Assembly: GCA_900315015.1 (NCBI GenBank)
Contig: OMXJ01000015.1
Coordinates: 1-64,000 of the forward strand
Length of the DNA: 64,000 nucleotides
Source: an uncultured Eubacteriales bacterium
GTDB taxonomy: Bacteria > Bacillota > Clostridia > Lachnospirales > Lachnospiraceae
Direction of reading: 5' to 3'
A program made the translations under genes and the position numbers. Of this stretch, positions 37,108 through 47,073 are shown one piece after another (position 1 is the stretch's first letter; the number at the start of each line of letters is the position of its first letter). Under the pieces are notes generated by a model that worked only from the letters and a program-made list of their open reading frames with translations, had not been told where the DNA came from and ran no database searches.

Positions 37108-38271
37108 ATGAAGAAAATCACTCGTAGCTTAATGGCACTTATGCTTGTGGTTTGCATGATGTTCTCTCTTACTGGATGTGGAAAAGATTCAGCAGATAAG
37201 GATTACATCGCAACTCTTGCAAAGGCAACAGAATTCACAAAGGGCAGTTCAACTGCAAGAATAACAGTAAAGCTTGATGACGGCAAGATCAGTGAATTAA
37301 CCAGCGGTGCTCTTGACATCGATTCAATAGCACTCATTGTATCAGCACAGGCTGGTAAGAGCAATGAAAATGATGCACAGGTTACTCTTTCAGTGAACCT
37401 TGGCGGTGACGATTTAAAGCTTGCAACAATCACTTCTATTAACGGAGATTTCTATTTTGATCTTAGCGAGCTTAAGAACAGTCTCCTTAATTGCGGCATT
37501 TCATATGCTTCTGCAATTGCTTCATTCTTACCTAATGATAACACAGTTGTAAAGATTTCATCTGATGAACTCAAGCAGTACACAGAGGAAGCTGCAGAAG
37601 CTCTTGAAGCACAGGGTGCTACTACTGAAGAAACTGATCCAGAGGCTCTTCTTGCACAGCAGAAAGATTATAACTCAGTAGTTTCTGCTTTCGTTGATAC
37701 TTTATTACCATTATTCGAATCATCATTTGAGTCAGTTGAGCCAGCTGTATTTAGCAAGGAAGGCAATGCAAATGCCATCACAATCAGCTCAGACAACTAC
37801 GAAGCTCTTGCAAGATCAGTCTATTCAATGCTTACATCTGCAGATTTCACAACAAAGCTTGATGAATTCTCAACATCTGTTAGCTCAAAGGGCGTAAGTG
37901 AAGATCTTACTTCAGAAATCTCAAAGGCTGTTGCATCAGTTAAGGATGAGATTTCTAAGCTTGACAGCACAAAGTTCGAAGAAGAGCTTACAAAGTTAAA
38001 GGAAGACCTTCAGAAGGATAATGTAACCTTCAACTTAAAGTCAACAGATGAGATCAAGGGCAAGAAGGCTGGTTCTAGAGAGTTCAATTTAACAGCTTCA
38101 GCTAGCGTTACAGCTAACGAAATCGGTACAATCGTTATCGATTACACAGTTTCTGCAAAGGAAGGCGACACAGCAGATTTCACAGCACCTGCAAACGCCG
38201 TTAGCGTAGATGATTTCGTAAAGTCAGTCCAGGAAAGCTTAGGTGCACTTTACAACACCAACAGTCAGTAA
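37108..38271 (+). CDS. secreted lipoprotein of unknown function
   Basis: 387 residues. Signal peptide with lipobox SLTGCG (Cys about residue 24). The mature protein alternates beta-rich segments (ITVKLDDGKI, AQVTLSVNLGGDDLKL, GDFYFDLSEL) and a helical middle (SKAVASVKDEISKLDSTKFEEELTKLKE), resembling surface proteins that accumulate sequence of the LppX/DUF-type beta-sheet folds; I recognise no named family. GGAGGATGAT precedes ATG 37108 and the upstream ATG 37096 lies within that site. Monocistronic with its own promoter and terminator. Confidence 0.75.
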   Translation: MKKITRSLMALMLVVCMMFSLTGCGKDSADKDYIATLAKATEFTKGSSTARITVKLDDGKISELTSGALDIDSIALIVSAQAGKSNENDAQVTLSVNLGGDDLKLATITSINGDFYFDLSELKNSLLNCGISYASAIASFLPNDNTVVKISSDELKQYTEEAAEALEAQGATTEETDPEALLAQQKDYNSVVSAFVDTLLPLFESSFESVEPAVFSKEGNANAITISSDNYEALARSVYSMLTSADFTTKLDEFSTSVSSKGVSEDLTSEISKAVASVKDEISKLDSTKFEEELTKLKEDLQKDNVTFNLKSTDEIKGKKAGSREFNLTASASVTANEIGTIVIDYTVSAKEGDTADFTAPANAVSVDDFVKSVQESLGALYNTNSQ

Positions 38272-38300
38272 TAATTATTTATCGCTTTATACTTAAAGCA

Positions 38301-38333
38301 AAAGGGAATCGGTTTTAACCGGTTCCCTTTTTT
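38301..38333. terminator. convergent terminator
   Basis: Inverted repeat AAAGGGAATCGG / CCGGTTCCCTTT with T runs on both sides (TTTTTT right; TTTTGCTTT on the minus strand), serving the lipoprotein and the solute-binding protein gene. Confidence 0.8.
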
Positions 38334-38370
38334 CATATATTTATTTCCAGGTGCCTACTGCTTAATCTGC

Positions 38371-39627
38371 TTACTTAGGCATATTTTCAAGATACTTTAA
38401 ATAATTATCTCTGTTTATACTGCCATCCACAATACCCTTTCCCAAAGTCACCAGTGCCTCTTCATAGCCCTTAGGAAAATAAAAATCACTTCTCATAACG
38501 GAGGATATTTCAAAAGCCTCATTCTGAGCTGCCGTAAGGGCATCATTTTTTTCGGAGCGATATACAGGAATCACTGAGTTCATATCATAGTGATAATCCT
38601 GAGCTGAAGTGCTTCCTAGAAAAAACGCAAGTTCCTCTGAAACCTCAGATGACTTTGTAAGTTTATTAACTCCTATCGCATTTACAGATGCAAAGGACTT
38701 AAGTCTAGACTGCACCGTACCTATTTCTACTATAGGAAGTGCCGCTACTCCAAGCTTCTTTCCAAGTGCCTCCTGGGCATCCTGATAATCCTCTATCGTT
38801 CCGAACATAACCTTGACAGATCCATCCCTCAGGCCTGCAAGCCCCATTCCATCAACGTCATTCAAAAACTTATCCGATTCGCTCAGTACAAATAAGTACT
38901 GTACTGCAAGAGCAGCAGGGCTGCCCTCTTTATTAAAATCGATATATTGCTTTCCGTCTGCATTGGTACTTACTGCACCAGCTGCTATGAAAAACGCTGA
39001 TAAAACATCAGGGTCCGTCATATCAAAGGCCACTCTGCCATTCTGCATCAGGCCGTACATGGTCGTCACATCATCATTTTCTCTTTTATATGCACTCTTA
39101 TCATAGAAAATAAGCATAGTCTGGGTAGAATAAGGGATGCCATAAAGCTGTCCATTAGAAACGAACTTAGAGCACATCTCCTCTCCTGCAACGCTCTTTT
39201 CCTTTTCGTAATTGTCTTTTGAAAAAGCTTTAAGTGCGCCTCCCTTTACCAGAGTATCAAAATCATCATCTTCAAAGAAAATAACATCCCCGGCAGCACT
39301 TACATCCTTCAGAACGCTTTCAACCGCATTTTCAGGCTCACATATTCCGTACGATATATCTAACTTCCAGTTCGTATGAAGAGCCTCGAACTGCTCGCAC
39401 ATCAGTGGAAGCCAGCCTCCATCTTCATCGCTTATATCTATTCTTCCATCCCACACAAGAAGAGAAGCTTCCATAGGCTTTTCTGTAGCTTTAGCAGAAG
39501 TCGTGGTCTCTTCTCCTCCTACTATTTTTCCTATATCCGCGCTGCAGCCACAGAACAATCCTCCTGCCATTACAGCTGCAGTCATCATTAGACACAAGGC
39601 CTTTTTAACCCTGTAATTCATTTTCAT
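38371..39627 (-). CDS. ABC transporter extracellular solute-binding protein, family 1
   Basis: 418 residues. Lipoprotein signal (AGGLFCGC, Cys about 28), short Thr/Ser linker, then a solute-binding fold: FEALHTNWKLDISYG, GDVIFFEDDDFDTLVKGGAL, LYGIPYSTQTMLIFYDKSAY, AFFIAAGAVSTNADG. Binds a sugar or oligosaccharide at the cell surface. No permease genes are adjacent, so it may serve a transporter encoded elsewhere with the shared UgpC ATPase, or act as a sensor. Confidence 0.85.
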   Translation of the reverse strand: MKMNYRVKKALCLMMTAAVMAGGLFCGCSADIGKIVGGEETTTSAKATEKPMEASLLVWDGRIDISDEDGGWLPLMCEQFEALHTNWKLDISYGICEPENAVESVLKDVSAAGDVIFFEDDDFDTLVKGGALKAFSKDNYEKEKSVAGEEMCSKFVSNGQLYGIPYSTQTMLIFYDKSAYKRENDDVTTMYGLMQNGRVAFDMTDPDVLSAFFIAAGAVSTNADGKQYIDFNKEGSPAALAVQYLFVLSESDKFLNDVDGMGLAGLRDGSVKVMFGTIEDYQDAQEALGKKLGVAALPIVEIGTVQSRLKSFASVNAIGVNKLTKSSEVSEELAFFLGSTSAQDYHYDMNSVIPVYRSEKNDALTAAQNEAFEISSVMRSDFYFPKGYEEALVTLGKGIVDGSINRDNYLKYLENMPK

Positions 39628-39696
39628 AAATAATACCTTCAGTAAAATTTTTTCTTAAAGGATAACACAAAACATCCCTTTTGTCTACAATAAATA

Positions 39697-39728
39697 GCGG
39701 TAGAGGACCTGGTATTGCCCTCTACCGC
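39697..39728 (-). terminator. hairpin after glgP
   Basis: A perfect 10-bp GC-rich stem GCGGTAGAGG / CCTCTACCGC; the following minus-strand sequence (TATTTATTG) is only moderately U-rich. Confidence 0.7.
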
Positions 39729-39785
39729 CATTCATGAATAGTTAGACATCAAATATCTTTAACCAATCTTTTGTTTTCTATCTAT

Positions 39786-42197
39786 TTACAGACATTTCCA
39801 GATATCCTTTGCATAGCCAAGAATTGTTCTATCTGATGAGAACTTTCCAGCATTAGCTGTATTTATGAAGCACTTGCGTCTAAAGCTAAATACATCAGAA
39901 TAATCTGCATTAGCTTTAAGCTTAGCCTCTACATAAGGAAGGAAATCAAGGAGAAGATAGTAATGGTCTGGCTGATGCCATGAAGCACCCTTAAGAAGAG
40001 CATCATGAAGCTCCCCAAACATTCCTGTTCCGCCATCATCAAAGGTTCCATCAACAAGAGTATCGATTACCCTCTTTATTCTCTTTTCCTTCTTGTAGAT
40101 TTCATTAGGATCATAGCTGTCCTTTATCTTTTCAAGATCCTCAACTCTAGCGCCGAAGATATAGTTATTCTCTTCGCCGGCCTCTTCAACAATTTCAACG
40201 TTAGCTCCGTCAAATGTTCCAAGCGTAACTGCGCCGTTAAGCATGAACTTCATGTTACCGGTTCCTGAAGCCTCAGTTCCAGCTGTTGAAATCTGCTCTG
40301 AAACATCTGCTGCAGGAGTAAGCTTTTCTGCGTAAGAAACATTGTAATCATGGACAAAGAGTACCTTAAGCTTATCCTTAACATCGGCGTCGCTATCAAT
40401 AAGCTTTGCGATTTCATTGATATACTTAATGATTCCCTTTGCTCTAAAATATCCTGGAGCTGCCTTTGCACCAAAGATGAAGGCTGTAGGATTAAAATTC
40501 TTGATCCTGCCTTCCTTGATTCCAAAGTAAATATCCATGATGGAGAAGGCATTCAAAAGCTCTCTCTTATATTCATGAAGTCTCTTACACATAATGTCAA
40601 AGATGAAGCTTGTGTCAAGATCGACTCCCTCCATCTTCTTTACATAGTCAGCAAGGTCCTGCTTCTTTTCCTTCTTGATCTTATCAAATTCCTCAATTAC
40701 CTTCTTATCATCAGCAAGCTTTTCAAGCTTTTTAAGCTCATCAAGATCTGTTGCAAAGCCGCTTCCGATCTTATCTTCAATAAAGCTTGAGAGCTGAGGG
40801 TTTGAAAGAAGAAGCCATCTGCGCTGAGTAATACCATTGGTTTCATTGTAGAAACGCTCCGGGTAAATCTGGTACCACTCTTTAAGAGCAGTATCCTTAA
40901 GGATCTGAGTATGGATTGCTGCAACACCGTTTACAGAATGAGTTGCATAAACATCCATGCGTGCCATGTGAATTGTATTATTATCGATTATCTTGTAAGG
41001 TGTAATATCCACTACCTTAGGATTTGCCCCAAGTTCCTTCTCAAGCTCTGCCTCAAGGAACTTAATATATGGGAAAAGCTCAGGAATAACAGATTTAAAG
41101 AGCTTTACACTCCACTTTTCAAGAGCCTCTGCCATAATCGTGTGGTTTGTATAAGAAAATACCTTAAAAGCAATTCTCTTTGCATCCTCAAGGGCAATGC
41201 CTTCATTTTCATTAAGAAGACGAAGGAATTCAGGCACTGATACAGAAGGATGTGTGTCATTTAACTGAACTGCATAATCCTCTGAAAACTTCTCATATAC
41301 CTTAACAAGCTCATCATAGGTACCCGCATTCTTTATTTCTTCTGCATGGAGCTTTTTAAAGTTCCTTAAAATATCTGCAATGGTAGCTGCTGAGAAGAAG
41401 TACTGCTGACGAAGTCTCAGGCGCTTTCCTGCATCCATGGTATCATTTGGATAAAGCACTGCATTAATGTCATAAGCCTTTGTGCGGGCCTTTGCCTCTT
41501 TATCATATTTCTGATCATTAAAGGCTTCAAAGTCAAATTCCTCTACAGCCTCTGCCTGCCAGAGTCTTAAAGTATTTACCTTTGCCTTGCTATTTCCCTT
41601 CTGATAACCGATGACAGGCATGTCATAAGGCACAGCACGTACGCTGAAATCCTTAAAATTAATGATTACGCTATCCTCTTCATGTCTTATTGACCAAGGA
41701 TCTCCTGCCTTCATCCAGTCATCTGGACTCTCCTTCTGGAAACCATTTTCAAAGGACTGCTTGAAAAGACCATATTTATAACGAATTCCATAACCATTTA
41801 GATTAATTCCCTGAGTTGCTCCCGAATCGAGAAAGCATGCTGCAAGTCTTCCAAGGCCGCCATTACCTAGAGCTGCATCCTCGATATCTTCAAAACTCTT
41901 AACATCAAGGCTATTTTCTCCGCAATATTCCTTATACGCATCATATAAATCAAGATTTACAAGATTATTATAGACCATGCGTCCGATCAGGAATTCTGCT
42001 GAAAGATAGCACACCTTCTTTTCGCCTGATGCATAGGCTTTCTGCTGAAAATCAGCACCCGCTGCAAGAAGTCCTGCTCTTGATACAGCATAGTAAAGCT
42101 CCTTGTTTGTTGCCTCTTTTACAGTCTTTCCAAATTCAATTCTTAATATATCATCTATATCCTTTTTAAAATTATCCTTAACTGCCTTCGTAGCCAT
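39786..42197 (-). CDS. glgP: glycogen/alpha-glucan phosphorylase
   Basis: 803 residues, family-typical. Active-site residues in NGGLGRLAACFLDSGAT, RHEEDSVIIN, HDYNVSYAEKL and the pyridoxal-phosphate Lys motif EASGTGNMKFMLNGAVTLGTFDG. It releases glucose-1-phosphate from glycogen or maltodextrins. It follows malQ by 66 bases, a usual pair in which MalQ reshuffles chains the phosphorylase cannot finish. AAAGGA precedes ATG 42197. Confidence 0.95.
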   Translation of the reverse strand: MATKAVKDNFKKDIDDILRIEFGKTVKEATNKELYYAVSRAGLLAAGADFQQKAYASGEKKVCYLSAEFLIGRMVYNNLVNLDLYDAYKEYCGENSLDVKSFEDIEDAALGNGGLGRLAACFLDSGATQGINLNGYGIRYKYGLFKQSFENGFQKESPDDWMKAGDPWSIRHEEDSVIINFKDFSVRAVPYDMPVIGYQKGNSKAKVNTLRLWQAEAVEEFDFEAFNDQKYDKEAKARTKAYDINAVLYPNDTMDAGKRLRLRQQYFFSAATIADILRNFKKLHAEEIKNAGTYDELVKVYEKFSEDYAVQLNDTHPSVSVPEFLRLLNENEGIALEDAKRIAFKVFSYTNHTIMAEALEKWSVKLFKSVIPELFPYIKFLEAELEKELGANPKVVDITPYKIIDNNTIHMARMDVYATHSVNGVAAIHTQILKDTALKEWYQIYPERFYNETNGITQRRWLLLSNPQLSSFIEDKIGSGFATDLDELKKLEKLADDKKVIEEFDKIKKEKKQDLADYVKKMEGVDLDTSFIFDIMCKRLHEYKRELLNAFSIMDIYFGIKEGRIKNFNPTAFIFGAKAAPGYFRAKGIIKYINEIAKLIDSDADVKDKLKVLFVHDYNVSYAEKLTPAADVSEQISTAGTEASGTGNMKFMLNGAVTLGTFDGANVEIVEEAGEENNYIFGARVEDLEKIKDSYDPNEIYKKEKRIKRVIDTLVDGTFDDGGTGMFGELHDALLKGASWHQPDHYYLLLDFLPYVEAKLKANADYSDVFSFRRKCFINTANAGKFSSDRTILGYAKDIWKCL

Positions 42198-42263
42198 TAC
42201 GCAATTTCCTTTCTAAGTAATTCATCCAAAGCCCCTCACAGGCTTATTATTATATTTCTTCCA

Positions 42264-43949
42264 TTATTTTTTAGTCATCTTCTTTTTACCAGGGGCCTTC
42301 TTTACAGAAGCTTCTTTCTTTGCTCCTGCTGCCTTCTTTACGGAAGCTTCTTTCTTTACTCCTGCTGCCTTCTTTACAGAAGCTTCTTTCTTTGCTCCTG
42401 CTGCCTTCTTCTCATCAGGAGCCTCTTCTTTATAGAAGCCCTTTGGAACTCTATTGGCTTTAATAGTCATATTCTTATAGCTTTCCGCATCTATGCTAGA
42501 GAGCTGCTCTCTGGTAACTCTCCATCTCCAGTTAATTCCAAGAGTAGCAGGAGAATTCATTCTTGCAGAATTATCAAGCCTTAAGATGTCCTGAAGCTGG
42601 AATACTATTATATTTGCAACACTAGAATAAAGCATTTTAATAAGCTCATCAACGAGTGCAGGTATATTTTTCTTATCAAAGAAGTCAAGGATTTCCTTAA
42701 GCTCCTTCTTAGGCTTTCCCTTTAAGAAACCAACTATAGGCTCATTATCATGCGTCCCGATATAAGCTACCATATTTGGCGTCTTGTAATTCTGAGGCAG
42801 GTTCGGATTATCCGGATTGCAATCTATTCCGAACTCTAAAACCTTCATTCCTGGAAAATTCGACCCTTCCATCAATTTTCTGACCGGTGCAGTAACAACG
42901 CCTAAATCTTCTGCAATTATCTTGGAATCGCCTATGGATTCAATTATTGCATCAGTAAGCTTTTTAGCCGGACCCTTTACCCACTTTCCTTCAACCGCAG
43001 TAGGACAAGTAGCTGGAATCGACCAGTAATTTACAACACCAATAAAGTGGTCTATTCTGATGATGTCATATAGCTCTGCATTCGCCTTCATTCTCTCACG
43101 CCACCATTTAAAATCCTCAGCCTCCATGGCTTTCCAGTCATAGATAGGATTTCCCCAACGCTGGCCTGTATCTGAAAAGGCATCAGGTGGTACTCCAGCT
43201 ATGTTGATGGACAAGAGCTTATCATCAAGCTCGAACAGATTGCTATGTACCCAGACATCACTTGAATCAATTGCAACGTATAAAGGAATATCTCCTATGA
43301 GATACTGTCCGTTTTTATGTGCATGCTCCTTCAGCGCATCCCACTGCTCACGAAACTTGAACTGGATAAACTTATAAAAATCCACCTCATCCGCAAGCTC
43401 TTCAGTATATTTTTTAAGAGCTGCACTCTTTCGGAATCTTATATCTTCATCCCATTCCTGCCAAGAAACTCCTTTAAACTTTTCTTTAAGCGCCATGAAA
43501 AGAGCATAATCGTCAAGCCAGTACTTTGCTCCCTTTAAAAAACTCTTATAAGCACTGCTTTCCTTATGCTTAGACTTCTTATAAGCTTTTTTCAGAAGTA
43601 CAAATCTGGTATTATACAGCCACTCATAGTCAATATCATTTTCAGGTGCTAAAGAAACATGCTCTTTTGCCTCCTTTTCAGTAAGCAGGCCTTCGCTTAC
43701 TAATTCATCGATATCAACAAAATATGGATTTCCCGCAAAAGCAGAAAATGACTGATAAGGGCTATCTCCGTAGCTGGTAGGTCCTGCCGGCAGCACCTGC
43801 CAATAAACAAAGCCGCACTCCTTTGCAAAATCAGAAAAGCTGACCGCTTCCTTTCCGAGTGCACCAATTCCGTACTTACCTGGGAGAGAGCTAATCGGCA
43901 TTAAAATACCGCTTCCTCTTACAATCCCTGAAGAATCCTGTCTTTTCAT
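42264..43949 (-). CDS. malQ: 4-alpha-glucanotransferase (GH77) with Lys/Ala tail
   Basis: 561 residues from ATG 43949. GH77 motifs: GILMPISSLPGKYGIGALG, YWQVLPAGPTSYGDSPYQS, nucleophile Asp in IIRIDHFIGVVNYW, Glu in IIAEDLGVV and Asp in YIGTHDNEPIVGF. The last 50 residues are a Lys/Ala tail with three 12-residue copies (EASVKKAAGAKK type), resembling histone H1 tails, and are outside the enzyme family. The frame extends to 44039, but that ATG sits inside an inverted repeat and has no ribosome site; 43949 has only GCGGGC. Confidence 0.92.
   Translation of the reverse strand: MKRQDSSGIVRGSGILMPISSLPGKYGIGALGKEAVSFSDFAKECGFVYWQVLPAGPTSYGDSPYQSFSAFAGNPYFVDIDELVSEGLLTEKEAKEHVSLAPENDIDYEWLYNTRFVLLKKAYKKSKHKESSAYKSFLKGAKYWLDDYALFMALKEKFKGVSWQEWDEDIRFRKSAALKKYTEELADEVDFYKFIQFKFREQWDALKEHAHKNGQYLIGDIPLYVAIDSSDVWVHSNLFELDDKLLSINIAGVPPDAFSDTGQRWGNPIYDWKAMEAEDFKWWRERMKANAELYDIIRIDHFIGVVNYWSIPATCPTAVEGKWVKGPAKKLTDAIIESIGDSKIIAEDLGVVTAPVRKLMEGSNFPGMKVLEFGIDCNPDNPNLPQNYKTPNMVAYIGTHDNEPIVGFLKGKPKKELKEILDFFDKKNIPALVDELIKMLYSSVANIIVFQLQDILRLDNSARMNSPATLGINWRWRVTREQLSSIDAESYKNMTIKANRVPKGFYKEEAPDEKKAAGAKKEASVKKAAGVKKEASVKKAAGAKKEASVKKAPGKKKMTKK
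42298..42405 (-). repeat. three 36-bp repeats coding the MalQ tail
   Basis: Contiguous copies at 42298, 42334 and 42370 differ by one or two bases, so they are recent. They code a basic 12-residue unit. Confidence 0.95.
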
Positions 43950-44019
43950 ATTGCCCGCTTTCTGTTGCGCATCATGTATTTTGTATGCGCAACCACGTTG
44001 TACATCGCTATTTTTAAGT

Positions 44020-44063
44020 GTTTCAAGTTGTTTTCGCATATTTTCTGCTCAACTTGTCGAAAC
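44020..44063 (-). promoter_or_regulatory. inverted repeat upstream of malQ, candidate operator
   Basis: GTTTCAAGTTG (44020-44030) is mirrored by CAACTTGTCGAAAC (44050-44063) around 19 bases that include an AT-rich TATTTTC. The element overlaps the expected promoter zone of malQ-glgP. The rest of 43950-44263 is AT-rich and shows nothing else I can name. Confidence 0.45.
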
Positions 44064-44263
44064 TATAATATCATACTTTTTCCAAAAAATCTAGTCTATT
44101 TTTAAAATTTTTTTCATTTTTGACGATTTTTTTAGTATAAAGTCACAAATTATTTGCTCAACCGATTGCGCACTTTTCCTTTATTTTTTTAAATTCCCCG
44201 TCCTAAAGCTCTTTACATCTTACATAGCGGCATTTGCACAAGCAAAACTTCTCAGATAAATAA

Positions 44264-44962
44264 TTATCTTCCGCTATCTCTTTGCTTTTCTTTTTTCTTT
44301 TTAAGCTTTATTGCTATAGATACTGACATTACAATCAGGATCAGTCCAAAAATAATACTTTCCACCGAATCCATTATGCTTTCTTCATCGCCCACATATA
44401 GTATATCTACTGCAAGTCCGCTGTTCATAAGCTTTCCTTCCGTATAATTCCATGCAAGCGATTCAAGCCTTTCATCAACTGTTTTCTTATCATATTGCTT
44501 TCTTACAAGACCTATTACCTTGACCGTTGAACCCGTAGTATCCTTTTCTCCTGACAGCATTTTTTTAGTTTCCCTGCTAAGTGTGGAAAACTCAGTCATC
44601 TGCTTTTCTCCAGTAATATACAATCCGTAGCCCATATAACCTTCTTCTGTCTTTGTAAGTCCTATCGCCTGAATATAATCAAAAAGATGAATTCCAAAAT
44701 ACGCAGACTGTATCTCGCCTGCATAATAGCTCTCAGCAGCATATGGTACCTCTATCGCAACCACCCTGCCTTCGTATTCCCTTATATCGAAGCTTTCAGC
44801 ATTCTCAATTTTTACGATACCCTTTATAAGTCCCCCAAAAAGATTTCTTCCAAGAACCAGACCTACGATTACAAAAATCACTCCTAATATTATACAGAAC
44901 CCATATGCCGTTCTTTCATTCATTTCTTTGTTTAAAATAGAATTGCCCGCCTTCTTATTCAT
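44264..44962 (-). CDS. predicted two-helix membrane protein, unknown
   Basis: 232 residues. Membrane segments near residues 19-42 and 200-220 enclose a soluble, probably extracellular domain of about 155 residues (EGRVVAIEVPYAAESYYAG, GYGLYITGEKQMTEFSTLSR, VIGLVRKQYD); the C-terminus is basic (KLKKKKEKQRD). No family recognised. It is alone, with a weak AGGT site before ATG 44962. Possible alternative start at MNERTAYGF. Confidence 0.6.
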   Translation of the reverse strand: MNKKAGNSILNKEMNERTAYGFCIILGVIFVIVGLVLGRNLFGGLIKGIVKIENAESFDIREYEGRVVAIEVPYAAESYYAGEIQSAYFGIHLFDYIQAIGLTKTEEGYMGYGLYITGEKQMTEFSTLSRETKKMLSGEKDTTGSTVKVIGLVRKQYDKKTVDERLESLAWNYTEGKLMNSGLAVDILYVGDEESIMDSVESIIFGLILIVMSVSIAIKLKKKKEKQRDSGR

Positions 44963-45036
44963 TACCTAAATATCCTTTCTCATTTTCATTACTTTAATAT
45001 TCCTCGTTTCCTACATTTTCACTCGTACGCACAAAT

Positions 45037-45068
45037 ACAGCCCTAATTCATCTAAGAATCAGGGCTGT
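45037..45068 (-). terminator. hairpin after the 45.1-kb gene
   Basis: A 13-bp stem with one mismatch (45037-45049 / 45056-45068) lying 12 bases past the stop; the tail is not clearly U-rich. Confidence 0.65.
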
Positions 45069-45080
45069 ATGAAATCATCA

Positions 45081-45533
45081 CTACTGATTTGCAGTATTGT
45101 CTAAATTTTCAGTACTCTCTTCAAATTCCCCTACTGGTTCAAATGCATACTCGGTATCCTCATCCTCTTCAAAAGCAATCGCTGACTTATCTGTAAGAGG
45201 AATAAGAGTTCCTCCCCTATGAGAAGAATCCTCAGCTAACACAAGAAGATGATTGGTAAGCTGGAAATCATCCTCATCATCAGAATTATTCTTAATAACA
45301 GCTACCTGCTTATATTCCGTTGCAGTCGAATAGTCGTTATTATATATTGTAACTACCGAATGAAGAGTACACTTATCTCTTCCAAGAAGCTTATTCTGGC
45401 GTCTAAGCGAATACTTATTGATAACCTCTGCACAGAACTGAGTATCCTCTCCAAGATGCTTACTGATAGTACCTAGAAGCTTATAATTGTCCCCGCGCTT
45501 AACATAAACTCTGCCTGTAAAAACCTCTCCCAT
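45081..45533 (-). CDS. hypothetical acidic protein
   Basis: 150 residues, no signal peptide or membrane segment. Begins GEVFTGRVYVKRGDNYKLLG and becomes very acidic toward the C-terminus (FEEDEDTEYAFEP, EFEESTENLD). The first half appears beta-rich (CTLHSVVTIYNNDYSTATEYKQ) and contains NKYSLRRQNKLLGRDKC. I recognise no domain. AAGGAGG 6 bases before ATG 45533 supports it as real. Confidence 0.65.
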   Translation of the reverse strand: MGEVFTGRVYVKRGDNYKLLGTISKHLGEDTQFCAEVINKYSLRRQNKLLGRDKCTLHSVVTIYNNDYSTATEYKQVAVIKNNSDDEDDFQLTNHLLVLAEDSSHRGGTLIPLTDKSAIAFEEDEDTEYAFEPVGEFEESTENLDNTANQ

Positions 45534-45710
45534 TTCTCTACCTCCTTAATATTAAGAAATATAAAAATATTATAGCATAAACTGAGAAAATTTGCAATTA
45601 AAAACCTATTTTTGTTTGCATCAAGTACTAATCGAGATATTACCATTTAAATTTTTGATGAGGTAATACCCCAAAAGGACACACTAATAAACACTTAATG
45701 CTAAAAAGCA

Positions 45711-45739
45711 TTGACAACTCCGTTAGAATATGTTAAGTT
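45711..45739 (+). promoter_or_regulatory. promoter of the orphan trpB
   Basis: TTGACA (45711-45716), 17-base spacer ending in TGT, then TAAGTT (45734-45739); the TG just upstream makes a likely extended -10. The leader is about 80 nucleotides with no T-box sequence. Confidence 0.55.
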
Positions 45740-45826
45740 TTTTGATGGAGTTTTATTCCCTAAAACTTTAATCATTTATAATTAAAAATCATTATTTTTA
45801 ATATATATAATACGGAGGTAATTTTA

Positions 45827-47047
45827 ATGGTATTCAATAATGTTGATTTCGATACTTACCTAAAGAACTATCCAGATGCTAACGGATACTTTGGTAAATA
45901 TGGTGGTGCTTATATTTCTCCTGAGCTTAAGACAGCTATGCAGGAAATAAATGAAGCATACGAAACAATCTGCAAATCAAGAAAATTCATAAGTGAGCTT
46001 CGCCGTATCCGCAAGGAATTCCAGGGACGTCCAACACCAATCTCACATCTTGCAAGATTATCAGATAAAATAGGAACTGGCGTACAGCTTTACGCTAAGC
46101 GTGAAGATCTGAACCATTCTGGTGCACATAAGCTTAACCATTGTATGGGCGAAGTTTTACTTGCAAAGTACATGGGTAAGAAGAAGGTTATCGCAGAAAC
46201 AGGTGCTGGTCAGCACGGTGTTGCTCTTGCAACAGCAGCAGCATATTTCGGCATGGAATGTGACATTTACATGGGTGCTGTAGATATCAAAAAGCAGGCT
46301 CCAAACGTTGCTAGAATGAAGATTCTTGGTGCACGTGTTGTAGAAGTCACTGACGGCTTACAGACATTAAAAGAAGCTGTAGACGCTGCTTTTGATGCAT
46401 ATTGTAAAGAATACAAGGATGCCATTTACTGTATCGGTTCTGTTGTAGGTCCTCATCCATTCCCAATGATGGTTCGTGATTTCCAGAGCATTGTAGGTAT
46501 CGAAGCAAGAGAACAGTTCATCGATATGACAGGCGAGCTTCCTGATGCTGTAGTAGCATGCGTTGGCGGTGGTTCTAACTCAATGGGAATCTTTGCTGGT
46601 TTCTTAAATGATCCGGTTAAGATCTACGGCGTTGAACCTCTTGGAAGAGGTGAAAAGCTTGGTGATCATGCAGCTAGTCTTAAGTATGGTTCTGAAGGCG
46701 TTATGCATGGTTTCAACAGTATCATGTTAAAGGACAAGGACGGAAATCCTGCTCCTGTATACTCTGTTGCATCAGGTCTTGACTACCCATCTTCTGGCCC
46801 AGAGCATGCATTCCTTCACGATTTAGGCCGTGTACAGTACGATGTAATCGACGACAATGAAACAATTGATGCATTCTTCGAATTATCAAGAATGGAAGGT
46901 ATCATCCCTGCAATAGAAAGCGCACACGCAGTAGCTTACGGCATGAAGCTTGCTAAGACAATGGGCAAAGGTTCAGTTCTTATTAATCTCTCAGGAAGAG
47001 GCGATAAGGATATGGATTACATCATCGAAAAGTATGGTATTAGATAA
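45827..47047 (+). CDS. TrpB paralogue, not in a trp operon
   Basis: 406 residues. Pyridoxal-phosphate Lys in [61 protein letters not shown] and SGRGDKD all match tryptophan synthase beta chain. The true operon copy at 56922 differs ([27 protein letters not shown] versus CEAAGRG). Functions to consider are TrpA-free indole salvage with serine, or a serine/threonine deaminase-like side role. It is monocistronic, with AGGAGG before ATG 45827 and no T-box, so it is probably not tied to tryptophan starvation. Confidence 0.88.
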   Translation: MVFNNVDFDTYLKNYPDANGYFGKYGGAYISPELKTAMQEINEAYETICKSRKFISELRRIRKEFQGRPTPISHLARLSDKIGTGVQLYAKREDLNHSGAHKLNHCMGEVLLAKYMGKKKVIAETGAGQHGVALATAAAYFGMECDIYMGAVDIKKQAPNVARMKILGARVVEVTDGLQTLKEAVDAAFDAYCKEYKDAIYCIGSVVGPHPFPMMVRDFQSIVGIEAREQFIDMTGELPDAVVACVGGGSNSMGIFAGFLNDPVKIYGVEPLGRGEKLGDHAASLKYGSEGVMHGFNSIMLKDKDGNPAPVYSVASGLDYPSSGPEHAFLHDLGRVQYDVIDDNETIDAFFELSRMEGIIPAIESAHAVAYGMKLAKTMGKGSVLINLSGRGDKDMDYIIEKYGIR

Positions 47048-47073
47048 TTTTAACAACACATATTTTTAAAATC

